Part shown: positions 1 through 8,506 of the stretch, piece by piece
How positions within the stretch are numbered: position 1 is the stretch's first letter
How the letters are laid out: each line of letters begins with the position of its first letter
From: JACCYQ01 sp036675565
GTDB lineage: Bacteria; Bacteroidota; Bacteroidia; Chitinophagales; Chitinophagaceae
Assembly: GCA_036675565.1 (NCBI GenBank)
Contig: JAKFER010000110.1
Location: forward strand, 1-41,706
Direction of reading: 5' to 3'
Length of the DNA stretch: 41,706 bases
Made by a program: the position numbers and the translations under genes
The notes under the pieces: model-generated
What the model saw: the letters and a program-made list of their open reading frames with translations, nothing else
Databases searched by the model: none
Told to the model about the DNA's origin: nothing

Positions 1-870
1 CATGCCTCCCAATACTTTTGCATAAATAAACCGGGAATTTGCTGGGTTAATGATCTTTACAATCATACCGGGTTCAACATTATCAATTAACAAATAATAT
101 TTGCCATCCTGCCAGCCACTGGCGGTTTTAAATATTCCGGATGTTACAGTGGATTGTTTTTTAGCAGGCATTTTTTTTACCTGTTGTTGAAATGCATCTG
201 TAAAATAACCTGTGGCTGCAACTGTACTTGTATTTACAGGCACTGTTTCTGTACGTGTTGGTGTTGATTCTTTTACAGGTGGTGCTGGTGCTTTTTCTGT
301 TTCCTTTTTGATTGGCTCCGTTTCTTTCTTAACTTCTTTTACAGGTTCATTTTTTACCACTTCAGCTTTTGGTGGTGGCGGAGGATCTTCTCTTTGGCTT
401 TCATTTTTTACCGGAGCGGATGTCAACATTTCACCAGCTGATAAATAACCAATAACAAGGTTAGCCCCTACATGAATATTATCATTTTCTAAATTATTCC
501 AGCGACGCAAATTATCAAGCGGCACATTATTATTGTTTACGCTTACCCTGTAAAGTCCTTCACTTTCTGAAACCTGGTAATAGACCGGTGTTCCATTTGT
601 ATTTTTTTGAGAAAAATTATAACCTGCAAGTGGCACATGAATCAATTGACCAATTTGTAAGCCATTATTCATGTTCAGGTTATTAAATGAAGCCAGGTCT
701 TTAGGAGGTACATTATATAATCGACCAATAGAATAATAGCTTTGCTTCGGTTCAACTGTATGTTCAAGGTAAAGTCCTTTATCGCCTTTATGCACCATCA
801 GCCGGTTCTGCGCATGAATTGCGAGACAACCAAAAAATGCAAACAATAAAAGAATAAGTTGTTTTTGCAT
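1..870 (-). CDS. LysM-domain exported protein, 3' end beyond window
   Basis: Probable periplasmic or cell-surface peptidoglycan-binding protein. I read 290 codons without a stop from the ATG at 870 to the window edge, so the C-terminus is missing. Residues 1-21 form a signal peptide (MQKQLILLLF, then LAIHAQ). Two LysM-like repeats follow at about 36-81 and 97-141, each ending in an IG/VG...L-I-x-V/I pattern. A Pro/Lys/Glu-rich linker spans about 151-215. A folded domain then starts near GYFTDAF and continues with a GMIVKIINPANSR segment, as in LysM proteins that end in a double-psi beta-barrel; that last assignment is from memory of the family. It follows rsmF on the same strand after a 100-base gap. 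LysM binding to N-acetylglucosamine polymers is family knowledge; the cellular role is unknown. Confidence 0.85.
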   Translation of the reverse strand, partial: MQKQLILLLFAFFGCLAIHAQNRLMVHKGDKGLYLEHTVEPKQSYYSIGRLYNVPPKDLASFNNLNMNNGLQIGQLIHVPLAGYNFSQKNTNGTPVYYQVSESEGLYRVSVNNNNVPLDNLRRWNNLENDNIHVGANLVIGYLSAGEMLTSAPVKNESQREDPPPPPKAEVVKNEPVKEVKKETEPIKKETEKAPAPPVKESTPTRTETVPVNTSTVAATGYFTDAFQQQVKKMPAKKQSTVTSGIFKTASGWQDGKYYLLIDNVEPGMIVKIINPANSRFIYAKVLGGM

Positions 871-938
871 GAATATTCATTTTAAATTTTAGTACGGGCA
901 CTCAATGTACTGTTTCTTCAGCAACCGGAATTCAGCAG

Positions 939-946
939 CAAAGATG
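939..946 (-). promoter_or_regulatory. Possible -7 promoter element for the LysM gene
   Basis: The minus strand reads CATCTTTG, one base from the Bacteroidota -7 consensus TAnnTTTG, about 70 bases before the LysM start. No convincing -33 element is visible. Confidence 0.3.
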
Positions 947-970
947 CCAAATTTTAAAAAAAAAGAAATA

Positions 971-2347
971 TCATTCAAATTCTTTTAAAATCTTTAATTC
1001 TTTAGGATAATAATTATTTATTCTATTGTGTAAAACATTTACCCATCCTAATGCATGTTCTTTGTAAGTGACCAGTTGCCAACCTTTTTTTTCTGTTTCC
1101 ATTTTTATTTCTTTTCGCTGCAGGTAACTGATGGCAGCTTCGCGATCTAATGGTATCCGCTTAATAGAATCATTAACGACGAGACTTAATGCCAATGCAT
1201 GATGTGGTATTAATTTCTCCCTGATCAATTCACCCATTAAAACACCGGCATATCGTATGTTCAGGATTGATGACAGCACAGTGTAATCACTTATTAAATT
1301 CACAGGAATGGCTGTTATTTTATCAAAGAATGGCAAAAAAATCATATTATTTTCCTTTATCCAGGACTGTAAAACTTCCTGGTTAGCAGGCCTCACCATT
1401 TCTAATTTCTTTGGTTTTTTTGAATGATAAAATTCATCTCCTTTCAGTTTTCGAAAACAGGAAATAAAAAAACCTTCTCCCTGAATTTTATCCGGGTAAA
1501 AACGATAACCAGCGGCATGCTTACCATTGGAAAATGTTTTTACAATATCAACATTTGCCGGAATTTGTATGCTCATATTTTCAACGGGAAATGATTCCAT
1601 CAACCAATCCATAATTTCTTCATCTTCTTCTTTACTATAAGAACAGGTTGAATAGATTAATACACCGCCTTCTTTTAATGCAGGCCAAACATCTGTCAGA
1701 ATTTTTTGCTGCCGCTGGCAGCATAATTCAACATTTGAAATGCTCCATTCTTTCATGGCATCCTTATCACGCCGAAATAACCCGCTTCCACTGCAAGGTG
1801 CATCCACCACAATTACATCAAAGAAACCACCCAACCTGGAAAAATGTGAAGGATCATTCCTGGTAACGATGGTATTGGTTGCTCCCCAGCGCATAATGTT
1901 ATCTGTTAGAATGTTTGCACGGGTTTGGATGATCTCGTTGCTCACCAGCAAACTGCCCGGTGAAATCAGCGATTGCAAGTGTGTAGATTTTCCACCCGGA
2001 GCTGCACACAGATCAAGTACTTTTAAAGGTTTATCCGTGTCAACTGTTTGTTTTAATGCTTTCTCAAGAAACATGCTGCTTGCTTCCTGCACATAATAAC
2101 AGCCTGCATGTAAAAGTGGATCAAATGTAAATGAAGGCCGCTTGATCAGGTAGTATCCATGTTTGCACCATGGAACAGAACCATTGATATCCTGGTAAAA
2201 TGATAACGAGGATGGATCCTTTAATTTCGATGGATTTAACCGGATAGAAGTAACCTGTTCACCTGATTGATGAACCGCTTCAAAGGAAGATTGATCAAAT
2301 CCTTCGATGCCCGTTAACGATGGTAAGAATGCCGGGGGAAACTGCAC
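971..2347 (-). CDS. rsmF: RsmF/RsmB-type rRNA cytosine-C5 methyltransferase
   Basis: SAM-dependent 5-methylcytosine methyltransferase of the NOL1/NOP2/Sun family, expected to modify 16S rRNA. The SAM-binding motif LDLCAAPGGKS lies at residues 111-121. DAPCSGSG at 182-189 carries one conserved cysteine (C185), and YSTCSYS at 232-238 carries the catalytic cysteine (C235). This two-cysteine arrangement is diagnostic. The 458-residue length and the C-terminal extension after residue 300, which resembles a PUA-like/RNA-binding tail, fit the RsmF (YebU) branch better than RsmB, which has an N-terminal NusB-like domain not seen here. It sits 53 bases after pntB on the same strand and may be read from that transcript. 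The exact target cytosine cannot be told from sequence. Confidence 0.9.
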   Translation of the reverse strand: MQFPPAFLPSLTGIEGFDQSSFEAVHQSGEQVTSIRLNPSKLKDPSSLSFYQDINGSVPWCKHGYYLIKRPSFTFDPLLHAGCYYVQEASSMFLEKALKQTVDTDKPLKVLDLCAAPGGKSTHLQSLISPGSLLVSNEIIQTRANILTDNIMRWGATNTIVTRNDPSHFSRLGGFFDVIVVDAPCSGSGLFRRDKDAMKEWSISNVELCCQRQQKILTDVWPALKEGGVLIYSTCSYSKEEDEEIMDWLMESFPVENMSIQIPANVDIVKTFSNGKHAAGYRFYPDKIQGEGFFISCFRKLKGDEFYHSKKPKKLEMVRPANQEVLQSWIKENNMIFLPFFDKITAIPVNLISDYTVLSSILNIRYAGVLMGELIREKLIPHHALALSLVVNDSIKRIPLDREAAISYLQRKEIKMETEKKGWQLVTYKEHALGWVNVLHNRINNYYPKELKILKEFE

Positions 2348-2400
2348 GCCTCAAAACTAAAAAACTAAAACCTGATTATGGCTAATAAAGAATTAAAATA

Positions 2401-3813
2401 TCATAAGGTTTTAATTTCTGTAACAAGATCCTGCAAAACTTTTTTTGCATCACCAAACAGCATGGAAGTTTTTGGACGATAAAATAAATTATTTTCTATG
2501 CCTGCATAACCGGGCTTCATACTTCTTTTATTTACAATTACGTTTTTCGCTAACTCCACATCCAGGATTGGCATGCCATAAATGGGTGAACCGGTATCCG
2601 TTTTTGCTGCTGGATTTACCACATCATTTGCTCCTAAAATCAATACTGCATCAGTTGTATTAAATTCATCATTGGCCTGCTCCATTTCTAATAGTTTATC
2701 ATATGAAACATCGGCTTCTGCCAGCAATACATTCATATGCCCCGGCATACGGCCCGCAACCGGATGGATAGCATATTTCACCTGCACACCTCTTGATTCT
2801 AATAATTTTTCTAATTCATGACATGCATGTTGTGCCTGTGCAACGGCCAATCCATAACCCGGAACAATAAATACTTTGTTTGCATAACACATGACCACGG
2901 CGGCATCGTTTAAACTTATTTCCTTATGCTGTCCAACCTCGCCTGATGCAGCTTGTTTGCCACCGCCACCAAATGAACCGATCAAAACATTTGTGAGCGA
3001 ACGGTTCATTGCTTTGCACATTAGAATAGTCAGGATTGTTCCCGCTGCACCAACCAATATTCCTCCTGTAAAAACAACTTTGTTATCGAATAAAAATCCA
3101 CTGCAGGCAGCTGACAAACCACTTAATGAATTTAATAATGAAATGACCACGGGCATATCGGCACCGCCAATAGGCATAACAAAAAATATCCCGTAAATAA
3201 GCGAGATCAGTAAAACAACATAAAATAAAATGAAAGAATATTCTGCCTGCAAATTGAATGATATATATATGGCCAGCACTATACTTAATACAAACAAAAT
3301 GATGTTGACAATATGCTGCCCGTTGAATGCAAAATCTTTTACCTTGCCACTCAATTTGGCCCATGCAATTAAACTGCCTGAAAAAGTAATTGCGCCTAAT
3401 ATTACACCTGCAAAAATAATAGCCATTGTACCGCCGGATGAATCTTCTGGAGGAAATCCAACGTCTGCAAGATGATTGAATTCAATGACGGATATTAGCA
3501 TGGCACTTGCACCACCCAGCCCATTAAACAAACTGACTATCTCGGGCATGGCCGTCATTTTTACTTTCTGTGCAGCCAGTACACCTATTATTGTACCAAT
3601 TATTATTGATCCGAAAATCCATCTATAATTACCTAATAAACTTCCATCTGGATTTCTAAACAAAAAGATAGTTCCCAATATTGCAGCAAGCATACCTGCA
3701 CCTGCAACCATGTTGCCCTTCCTGGCACTATCAGGATGCGACATCATTTTTAAACCCATAATAAAGGTTACAGCAGCAATAATGTAAATAAGCGTTAGTA
3801 TTGACACTCCCAT
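2401..3813 (-). CDS. pntB: NAD(P) transhydrogenase subunit beta
   Basis: Beta subunit of the proton-translocating transhydrogenase, which uses the proton gradient to drive hydride transfer from NADH to NADP+. Residues 1-280 hold about nine hydrophobic segments (membrane domain dII). A Gly-rich hinge (FGGGGKQ, 281-287) leads into the soluble NADP(H)-binding domain dIII with GYGLAVAQAQH at 319-329, followed by AIHPVAGRMPGHMN and, nearer the C-terminus, a KRSMKPGYAG segment. All are landmarks of this family. The 470-residue length is normal. It is the last of three transhydrogenase genes; one base separates it from pntAB, so translation is probably coupled. Confidence 0.96.
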   Translation of the reverse strand: MGVSILTLIYIIAAVTFIMGLKMMSHPDSARKGNMVAGAGMLAAILGTIFLFRNPDGSLLGNYRWIFGSIIIGTIIGVLAAQKVKMTAMPEIVSLFNGLGGASAMLISVIEFNHLADVGFPPEDSSGGTMAIIFAGVILGAITFSGSLIAWAKLSGKVKDFAFNGQHIVNIILFVLSIVLAIYISFNLQAEYSFILFYVVLLISLIYGIFFVMPIGGADMPVVISLLNSLSGLSAACSGFLFDNKVVFTGGILVGAAGTILTILMCKAMNRSLTNVLIGSFGGGGKQAASGEVGQHKEISLNDAAVVMCYANKVFIVPGYGLAVAQAQHACHELEKLLESRGVQVKYAIHPVAGRMPGHMNVLLAEADVSYDKLLEMEQANDEFNTTDAVLILGANDVVNPAAKTDTGSPIYGMPILDVELAKNVIVNKRSMKPGYAGIENNLFYRPKTSMLFGDAKKVLQDLVTEIKTL

Positions 3814-3814
3814 T

Positions 3815-4132
3815 CTATTGTTTTTTCTTTTTAAACATATCTAACATACGATCGGTCACAACAAACCCTCCAACCACGTTTATTGTTCCTAATAAGACGG
3901 CAAGAAATCCCAAACCAAGGGCTATATAATTATCCGGATCTGCCCTGCCGATTACGATGATAGCACCTATAATAACAACACCGCTGATAGCGTTGGCATG
4001 ACTCATTAAAGGAGTATGCAATACCGTGGGCACACGGCTGATAACGATAAATCCAAGAAATATCACCAGGATCAGTATATAGATCATTTGCTCATTCGCA
4101 CTAATCCAGTTAAAGACATTTTCCATTACCAA
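3815..4132 (-). CDS. pntAB: NAD(P) transhydrogenase subunit alpha, membrane part
   Basis: Small 105-residue membrane subunit corresponding to the C-terminal transmembrane part of E. coli PntA. Three to four hydrophobic segments are visible, with the typical GFIVISRVPTVLHTPLMSHA stretch (residues about 28-47) and SGVVIIGAI, ending in a Lys-rich tail. Encoding it separately from the NAD-binding part is the Rhodospirillum-type three-gene arrangement. It lies 11 bases after pntAA and one base before pntB. It should assemble with PntB to form the proton channel in the inner membrane. Confidence 0.95.
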   Translation of the reverse strand: MVMENVFNWISANEQMIYILILVIFLGFIVISRVPTVLHTPLMSHANAISGVVIIGAIIVIGRADPDNYIALGLGFLAVLLGTINVVGGFVVTDRMLDMFKKKKQ

Positions 4133-4143
4133 TTTTTTAAAAT

Positions 4144-5262
4144 TTATAATAAAGACTTCACCCTTTCATTTCTTATTTCCCCATCATGCATAATACAACA
4201 ACCTGTAACCAAATCATCTTCCCAATTCAGGTTGATATTATTTTCTTTATCAATGATCAGGTTTAAGAAATTAAGAATATTCTTCCCATATAATTTGCTG
4301 GCATCAGAAGGCATGGTTGCCTGCAAATTTGAATTACCAATTATAGTAACACCCTGTTCAACGATGGTTTCGTTATCTTTTGTGAAAGTAGTATTGCCAC
4401 CCGTTGCAGCAGCCAGGTCAATAATGATTGATCCGTTTCGCATACTATGCACCATTTCATCCGTAATCAGCAATGGCGCTTTTTTGCCTGGAATTTGCGC
4501 CGTAGTGATTACGATATCAGACTTTGCGATGGTTTCAGCAATTTTTTGCTTTTGTTTTTGCAAAAACTCTTCTGTTTGTTCAACCGCATATCCTCCCGCC
4601 TTGCTTGCGTCAGCGGCACCTTCTACTTCTACGAATTTTGCACCGAGGCTCATGACTTCTTCCTTCACCGCGGGCCGTGTATCAAAAACTTCTACTACGG
4701 CTCCTAATCTTTTAGCAGTAGCAATGGCTTGCAATCCTGCAACACCAGCACCAATGATCATCATTTTTGCCGGTGCTATACTTCCCGCGGCGGTCATAAA
4801 CATGGGAAAGTAACGGGAATAAACATTCGCAGCCAGTAATACGGCTTTATATCCGGCAATATTAGCCTGTGAACTCAATACATCCATACTTTGTGCCCGG
4901 GTAGTACGCGGCAACATATCCAAACTAAAAACAGTATTTCCCGTTGCGGCCCATTCAGTCAAATTATAAGACTTATTTAATGGCTGGTATACACCCACTA
5001 AGATTTTGGATTTCAATGCTGAAATCTCGCTGATATCCAGCGGGTGAATAGCCAGGATGATATCAGCCGATTGAATTATTTCTTTCCTGCTGGTCACTGT
5101 AGCACCAGCAGCTGTATATGCTTCATTAGATGAAAAGGCTTTTACACCAGCATCTTCCTGCACGAAAACCTGTATATTTTTCTTTAATAATGGAGGAACA
5201 GCATCGGCTAAAAGTGATATCCTTGTTTCGTAAGCGGGTTCTTTCAACAGGCCAATGATCAT
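4144..5262 (-). CDS. pntAA: NAD(P) transhydrogenase subunit alpha, NAD-binding part
   Basis: Soluble NAD(H)-binding domain (dI) of transhydrogenase, related to alanine dehydrogenase. Family marks are RTTRAQSMDVLSSQANIAGY at 119-138 and the Rossmann dinucleotide motif GAGVAGLQA at 171-179, followed by the acidic EVFDTRP strand expected for NAD rather than NADP binding. No membrane segment is present, in keeping with the split alpha subunit. At 372 residues it matches three-gene systems. It is the first gene of the pntAA-pntAB-pntB set; 84 bases separate it from the upstream methyltransferase gene, enough for its own promoter, although I see only a weak TATCTTAC there. Confidence 0.95.
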   Translation of the reverse strand: MIIGLLKEPAYETRISLLADAVPPLLKKNIQVFVQEDAGVKAFSSNEAYTAAGATVTSRKEIIQSADIILAIHPLDISEISALKSKILVGVYQPLNKSYNLTEWAATGNTVFSLDMLPRTTRAQSMDVLSSQANIAGYKAVLLAANVYSRYFPMFMTAAGSIAPAKMMIIGAGVAGLQAIATAKRLGAVVEVFDTRPAVKEEVMSLGAKFVEVEGAADASKAGGYAVEQTEEFLQKQKQKIAETIAKSDIVITTAQIPGKKAPLLITDEMVHSMRNGSIIIDLAAATGGNTTFTKDNETIVEQGVTIIGNSNLQATMPSDASKLYGKNILNFLNLIIDKENNINLNWEDDLVTGCCIMHDGEIRNERVKSLL

Positions 5263-5346
5263 GGAATATTTTATTTGAAGTAAGAATTACTGTGGTAAGA
5301 TATACAATTTTTTTAATTGGCCGCGTTGATAAACATCATAGAATTC

Positions 5347-6150
5347 TCAGAACCTGATCATGAAATGTTGTTTAATTTTTACCTCTTTCCGAAAGAAAAC
5401 AATACCGATAAAAAAAAGGTCAATTGTTGCTGTAACACATTCATGACCACAAATTGTTTCCCAGGCTTCTTCCATTCCTTTGCTCCAATGAATATCATCA
5501 AAAACCAGTATGGTATCATTATGTATGCATTCCAATACCTGGTTAAAGTAATTTATTGTAGGATCTTTTCGATGATTTCCATCTATAAAAACAAGATCAA
5601 CGGAAGGCCATTCTTTTAAAGCTATTGAAAGCGTTTCATCAAAATTACCTTTAAGCAGTTTGATATTATATAACTGCAGATTCTTAAAATTTTCTACCGC
5701 CTGGTCAGCCACTTCACTTGCACCTTCCAGTGTAACAACGGAAACATCAGCATTTGCTTGTGCTAAATATGATGTGGTGATTCCCAACGATGTTCCAGCT
5801 TCAATAATATGTTTGACTTGATAGTACCTGGCTAATCTGAATATCAGTTGTCCATATTTTGGTGGTTTGGCGGCATGACGGGCTATCGATGAAATCGTTC
5901 TTTGATGGGAAGCATTTCTGTGAGACCCTGCACCCAGGTCCTCAATTTGTAAAATCTTATGGTTATTTAACAGCGATGTTCGCAACTTTTCAACCTTTGA
6001 ATAAGCAAGAAATTGCTTTTTATCATTTAATACATTCTTGATAAAGTTGAACACAAAAGGAGAATGGATACCATGACCCTTACCGTTAGAGGCTTTTATC
6101 CAATAGCGTAAATATTTAAACCCAAATTGAATTTTTGCATAAAAGGTCAT
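5347..6150 (-). CDS. Class I SAM-dependent methyltransferase (Methyltransf_24-like)
   Basis: Probable small-molecule or protein O-/N-methyltransferase of unknown substrate. After an N-terminal helical region, residues about 106-125 read RYYQVKHIIEAGTSLGITTS, where EAGTSLG is a SAM-binding motif I. An acidic strand-2 residue follows (VVTLEGA), then DLVFIDGNHRKDPT, a metal- or SAM-proximal motif typical of Methyltransf_24/catechol O-methyltransferase-like folds, and ILVFDDIHWS. The order and spacing match the class I fold, and 267 residues is a usual size. It lies 14 bases after folA, so it is probably co-transcribed with thyA-folA, but nothing shows a role in folate metabolism. Confidence 0.8.
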   Translation of the reverse strand: MTFYAKIQFGFKYLRYWIKASNGKGHGIHSPFVFNFIKNVLNDKKQFLAYSKVEKLRTSLLNNHKILQIEDLGAGSHRNASHQRTISSIARHAAKPPKYGQLIFRLARYYQVKHIIEAGTSLGITTSYLAQANADVSVVTLEGASEVADQAVENFKNLQLYNIKLLKGNFDETLSIALKEWPSVDLVFIDGNHRKDPTINYFNQVLECIHNDTILVFDDIHWSKGMEEAWETICGHECVTATIDLFFIGIVFFRKEVKIKQHFMIRF

Positions 6151-6164
6151 TGCCGGGAAATGTT

Positions 6165-6665
6165 TTAATCAGGAATGATTTTTTCCCAAACCTGGAAGGA
6201 TAGAGCATATTCATTTTTTTCATCAGCATCCATATGCTTTTCGGAAACCAACTTCCATTCATCTTTATTTAATGGAGGAAAATAAACGTCACCGTCAATA
6301 TTTGCATGAACCCTGGTCAGGTAAATCCTTTGTGCCAGATCTATCATTGTATTGAATAATTCAGCGCCACCAATAATGAACATTTCTTTTACGTCATTGG
6401 TCTCAGCGGCTTTAATAGCTTCATTCAAATTGCTCACAATAGTTGCTCCCTTCGCTTTATAATCCTTATTTCGTGTGATCACAATATTATGGCGGCCAGG
6501 TAAAGACTTTCCAATGGATTCAAAAGTTCTGCGACCCATTATAATTGGCAGCGCCCAGGTGATATTCTTAAAATATTTTAAATCAGCCGGCAAATGCCAG
6601 GGGAGGCGATTATCTTTCCCGATTACATTATTTTCTGAAGCGGCAACAATAATACTGGTTATCAT
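6165..6665 (-). CDS. folA: Dihydrofolate reductase
   Basis: Reduces dihydrofolate to tetrahydrofolate with NADPH. Residues 5-32 carry the family signature, with NNVIGKDNRLPWHLPADL including the catalytic acid D28 (D27 in E. coli numbering). IIMGRRTFESIG and the PGRHNIVITR strand bind NADPH, and FIIGGAELF is the conserved GG loop. The 166-residue length is normal. It follows thyA by 36 bases on the same strand. The pairing is functional: thymidylate synthase makes dihydrofolate, which this enzyme recycles. Confidence 0.97.
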   Translation of the reverse strand: MITSIIVAASENNVIGKDNRLPWHLPADLKYFKNITWALPIIMGRRTFESIGKSLPGRHNIVITRNKDYKAKGATIVSNLNEAIKAAETNDVKEMFIIGGAELFNTMIDLAQRIYLTRVHANIDGDVYFPPLNKDEWKLVSEKHMDADEKNEYALSFQVWEKIIPD

Positions 6666-6701
6666 GAAATTTTTTATAGATAGATGAAATCATGGATTCT
6701 C

Positions 6702-7496
6702 TTAAACAGCTACCGGCGCCTTGATCGGCGGGTGATGCTGGTAATCTTCCAAGGTAAAATCCTCGAATTTAAAATCTAAAATATTTTTAATCGCAGGATT
6801 TAATTTCATTTTGGGCAATGGATATGGTTGCCGGCTTAATTGCAATTGCGCTTGTTCAAGATGATTATTATACAGGTGAACATCACCGAAAGTATGGACA
6901 AATTCACCGGGTTCAAGATCGCAAACCTGGGCTATCATCAACGTTAAAAGCGCATAAGAAGCTATATTAAAAGGAACCCCCAGGAACACATCTGCGGAAC
7001 GTTGGTATAACTGGCAGCTTAATTTTCCTTCTGCTACATAGAACTGGAACAAAGCATGGCAAGGCATCAATGCCATTGCCGGCAAATCACCTACATTCCA
7101 TGCACTTACAATTAATCTGCGACTATCGGGATTCGATTTTATTTGTGCGATCAATTCACTCACCTGGTCTATCTGCTTTCCACTTGTTGATTGCCAGCTT
7201 CGCCATTGCTTACCATATACTGGTCCCAGTTCCCCATTTTCATCAGCCCATTCATCCCAAATACTTACTCCATTTTCTTTGAGATAACGGGTATTGGTTT
7301 CACCTTTTAAAAACCATAATAATTCGTAAATGATACTTTTCAGATGTAATTTTTTTGTGGTTACCATCGGGAAACCTTCCTGGAGGTTAAATCGCATTTG
7401 ATAACCAAAACAACTCAGGGTTCCGGTGCCTGTTCTATCCTGTTTTTTTACTCCTTTATGTAAAATATGTTCTAATAACTGAAGGTATTGTTGCAT
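6702..7496 (-). CDS. thyA: Thymidylate synthase
   Basis: Converts dUMP and methylene-tetrahydrofolate to dTMP and dihydrofolate. At 264 residues it is collinear with the E. coli enzyme: the catalytic cysteine is C146 (MPCHALFQFY), and R21, R126, R127, D169, N177, H207 and Y209 fall at the standard numbered positions for dUMP and phosphate contacts. The start at 7496 is supported by this exact register. The minus strand just upstream reads TATCTTGC, a partial -7 element only a few bases from the ATG. It is the first gene of a minus-strand run with folA and faces a small divergent gene at 7657. Confidence 0.98.
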   Translation of the reverse strand: MQQYLQLLEHILHKGVKKQDRTGTGTLSCFGYQMRFNLQEGFPMVTTKKLHLKSIIYELLWFLKGETNTRYLKENGVSIWDEWADENGELGPVYGKQWRSWQSTSGKQIDQVSELIAQIKSNPDSRRLIVSAWNVGDLPAMALMPCHALFQFYVAEGKLSCQLYQRSADVFLGVPFNIASYALLTLMIAQVCDLEPGEFVHTFGDVHLYNNHLEQAQLQLSRQPYPLPKMKLNPAIKNILDFKFEDFTLEDYQHHPPIKAPVAV

Positions 7497-7544
7497 AGCC
7501 GCAAGATAGAAATTAGGAAGCTCATTAACCTACATTTAGAAAAA

Positions 7545-7567
7545 AATTTGCGTAAGCTGTGCAAATT
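7545..7567. repeat. Inverted repeat between thyA and the divergent small gene
   Basis: A perfect 7-base inverted repeat, AATTTGC and GCAAATT, separated by nine bases. It lies 49 bases upstream of the thyA start and about 90 bases before the divergent 50-residue gene. The spacing of about 16 bases centre to centre is operator-like, but no T-run follows it, so it is not a terminator. No regulator is identified. Confidence 0.45.
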
Positions 7568-7592
7568 CTTAAGAAAAGAAACAATATTTTTT

Positions 7593-7618
7593 AAAAAAAT
7601 GGGTTATGAGAATAACCC
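7593..7618 (-). terminator. Possible short hairpin terminator upstream of thyA
   Basis: On the minus strand GGGTTAT-TCTC-ATAACCC is followed by A and seven Ts. The stem is only 7 bp and AT-rich. It would stop read-through from the downstream-oriented repeat-protein genes before thyA. On the plus strand it would lie in the leader of the small gene at 7657. Confidence 0.35.
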
Positions 7619-7656
7619 GAACCTTTTATGAATTTTAAATTTATTCTTAACCTAAT

Positions 7657-7809
7657 ATGAAGAACATTCTTACAGTCTATCGGGAATATTTCCAGGTTGA
7701 TAACCACGTTCCTGATCGAACCATCTTTTATCATTTCCTGGTTTTTTTACTTTTTCTCTTCATATTGGGATTTACTGTAAGCCAGGTTATAATTTACCTG
7801 GCCAACTAA
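7657..7809 (+). CDS. Small single-helix membrane protein, 50 residues
   Basis: Unrecognised short gene, ATG at 7657 to TAA at 7807-7809. The translation starts MKNILTVYREYFQVDNHVPD (soluble, charged), continues with RTIFYHFL and then one hydrophobic segment of about 20 residues (FLLFLFILGFTVSQVIIYLA), ending LAN. It is probably a bitopic inner-membrane protein. A strong hairpin terminator begins at its stop codon, which supports a genuine transcription unit. No Shine-Dalgarno sequence is visible, as usual in this phylum. It is divergent from thyA and converges on the repeat-protein pair. Function unknown. Confidence 0.6.
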   Translation: MKNILTVYREYFQVDNHVPDRTIFYHFLVFLLFLFILGFTVSQVIIYLAN

Positions 7810-7838
7810 AAAGAGGTAACCATTGGCTACCTCTTTTT
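7808..7838. terminator. Bidirectional intrinsic terminator
   Basis: Eleven-base perfect stem, AAAAAGAGGTA (7808-7818) and TACCTCTTTTT (7828-7838), with a nine-base loop. The stem supplies T-runs on both strands, so it can serve the 50-residue gene (plus) and the repeat-protein genes ending at 7869 (minus). Confidence 0.85.
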
Positions 7839-7868
7839 GGGTGATGTGTTTTAATCTTTAGATATTTC

Positions 7869-8474
7869 CTAATTCTTAACTTTTTTGCCTTCCTTTTTTA
7901 CTTTGGTCTTATCTTTTTCTGTCTTTAACTTGTCATCACCGTTTTTAATCTTCAATTCGTCATCATCCAATTTAATTTTAGTACTATCCTGTTTAATCTT
8001 TGCTTCACCATCTTCCATATCCTGTTTGATCTTTAGATCTCCGTCTTTTAATTTAAATTCTTCGCCATCAATCTTTAGCTTACGGTCTCCATCCTTGATC
8101 TTTATTTCATCGCCATCAATCTTTACTTTATTTTCATCAAGCCTGTAGCGTCCATTTTCATCTTTCAGAATAAAATTATTTACAACAAATTGGCCACGAC
8201 CATATACTGTATCCCAGTTTGAAGTATTAATATAAAACTCCACGGGTGTACGTGTGGTTTTATTTAAGGTCATATGCCTTTCTGTATCATACCAAATTTC
8301 AATAGGTTGACCGGTGTAAATATCTACATACCTGGGTTTTTCAGGTAAAGTATCGGAACGCAATGAATTTATGGACCAGGCATTTGTAGCCAGGTGATTA
8401 TTCAAATCCTGGTTTCTGAAAATCAGCATATATAAAGCTACCAGGCCCATAATGCTAAAAATTGGAAATTTCAT
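7869..8474 (-). CDS. Membrane-anchored protein with Lys/Asp repeat tail (paralog A)
   Basis: Unrecognised family, 201 residues. Residues 1-19 are one hydrophobic segment (MKFPIFSIMGLVALYMLIF), either an uncleaved signal anchor or a weak signal peptide; there is no lipobox. Residues 48-115 form a conserved core shared with the next gene (YVDIYTGQPIEI, LNKTTRTPVEFYINT, DTVYGRGQF). Residues 115-201 are a run of about ten short repeats of the type K-I/L-K-x-DGD/DDE. They alternate hydrophobic and Lys residues as in beta strands, with Asp/Gly turns between. The tail is almost purely Lys, Asp, Glu, Ile, Leu and Gly. It lies 32 bases after paralog B, presumably in one operon, and ends at a strong terminator. 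Probably periplasmic; function unknown. Confidence 0.85.
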   Translation of the reverse strand: MKFPIFSIMGLVALYMLIFRNQDLNNHLATNAWSINSLRSDTLPEKPRYVDIYTGQPIEIWYDTERHMTLNKTTRTPVEFYINTSNWDTVYGRGQFVVNNFILKDENGRYRLDENKVKIDGDEIKIKDGDRKLKIDGEEFKLKDGDLKIKQDMEDGEAKIKQDSTKIKLDDDELKIKNGDDKLKTEKDKTKVKKEGKKVKN

Positions 8475-8506
8475 AGTGTAAGTTTTATTGTTTGATGAAT
8501 TATGAA

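Noticed and set aside
212..448. Plus-strand 78-residue frame rich in Gly, Ser, Thr and Phe
   Set aside because: It is the reverse shadow of the Pro/Lys/Glu-rich linker of the LysM gene on the minus strand.
4016..4813. Plus-strand 265-residue open frame across the transhydrogenase genes
   Set aside because: It overlaps conserved domains of pntAA and pntAB on the other strand and has no recognisable motif.
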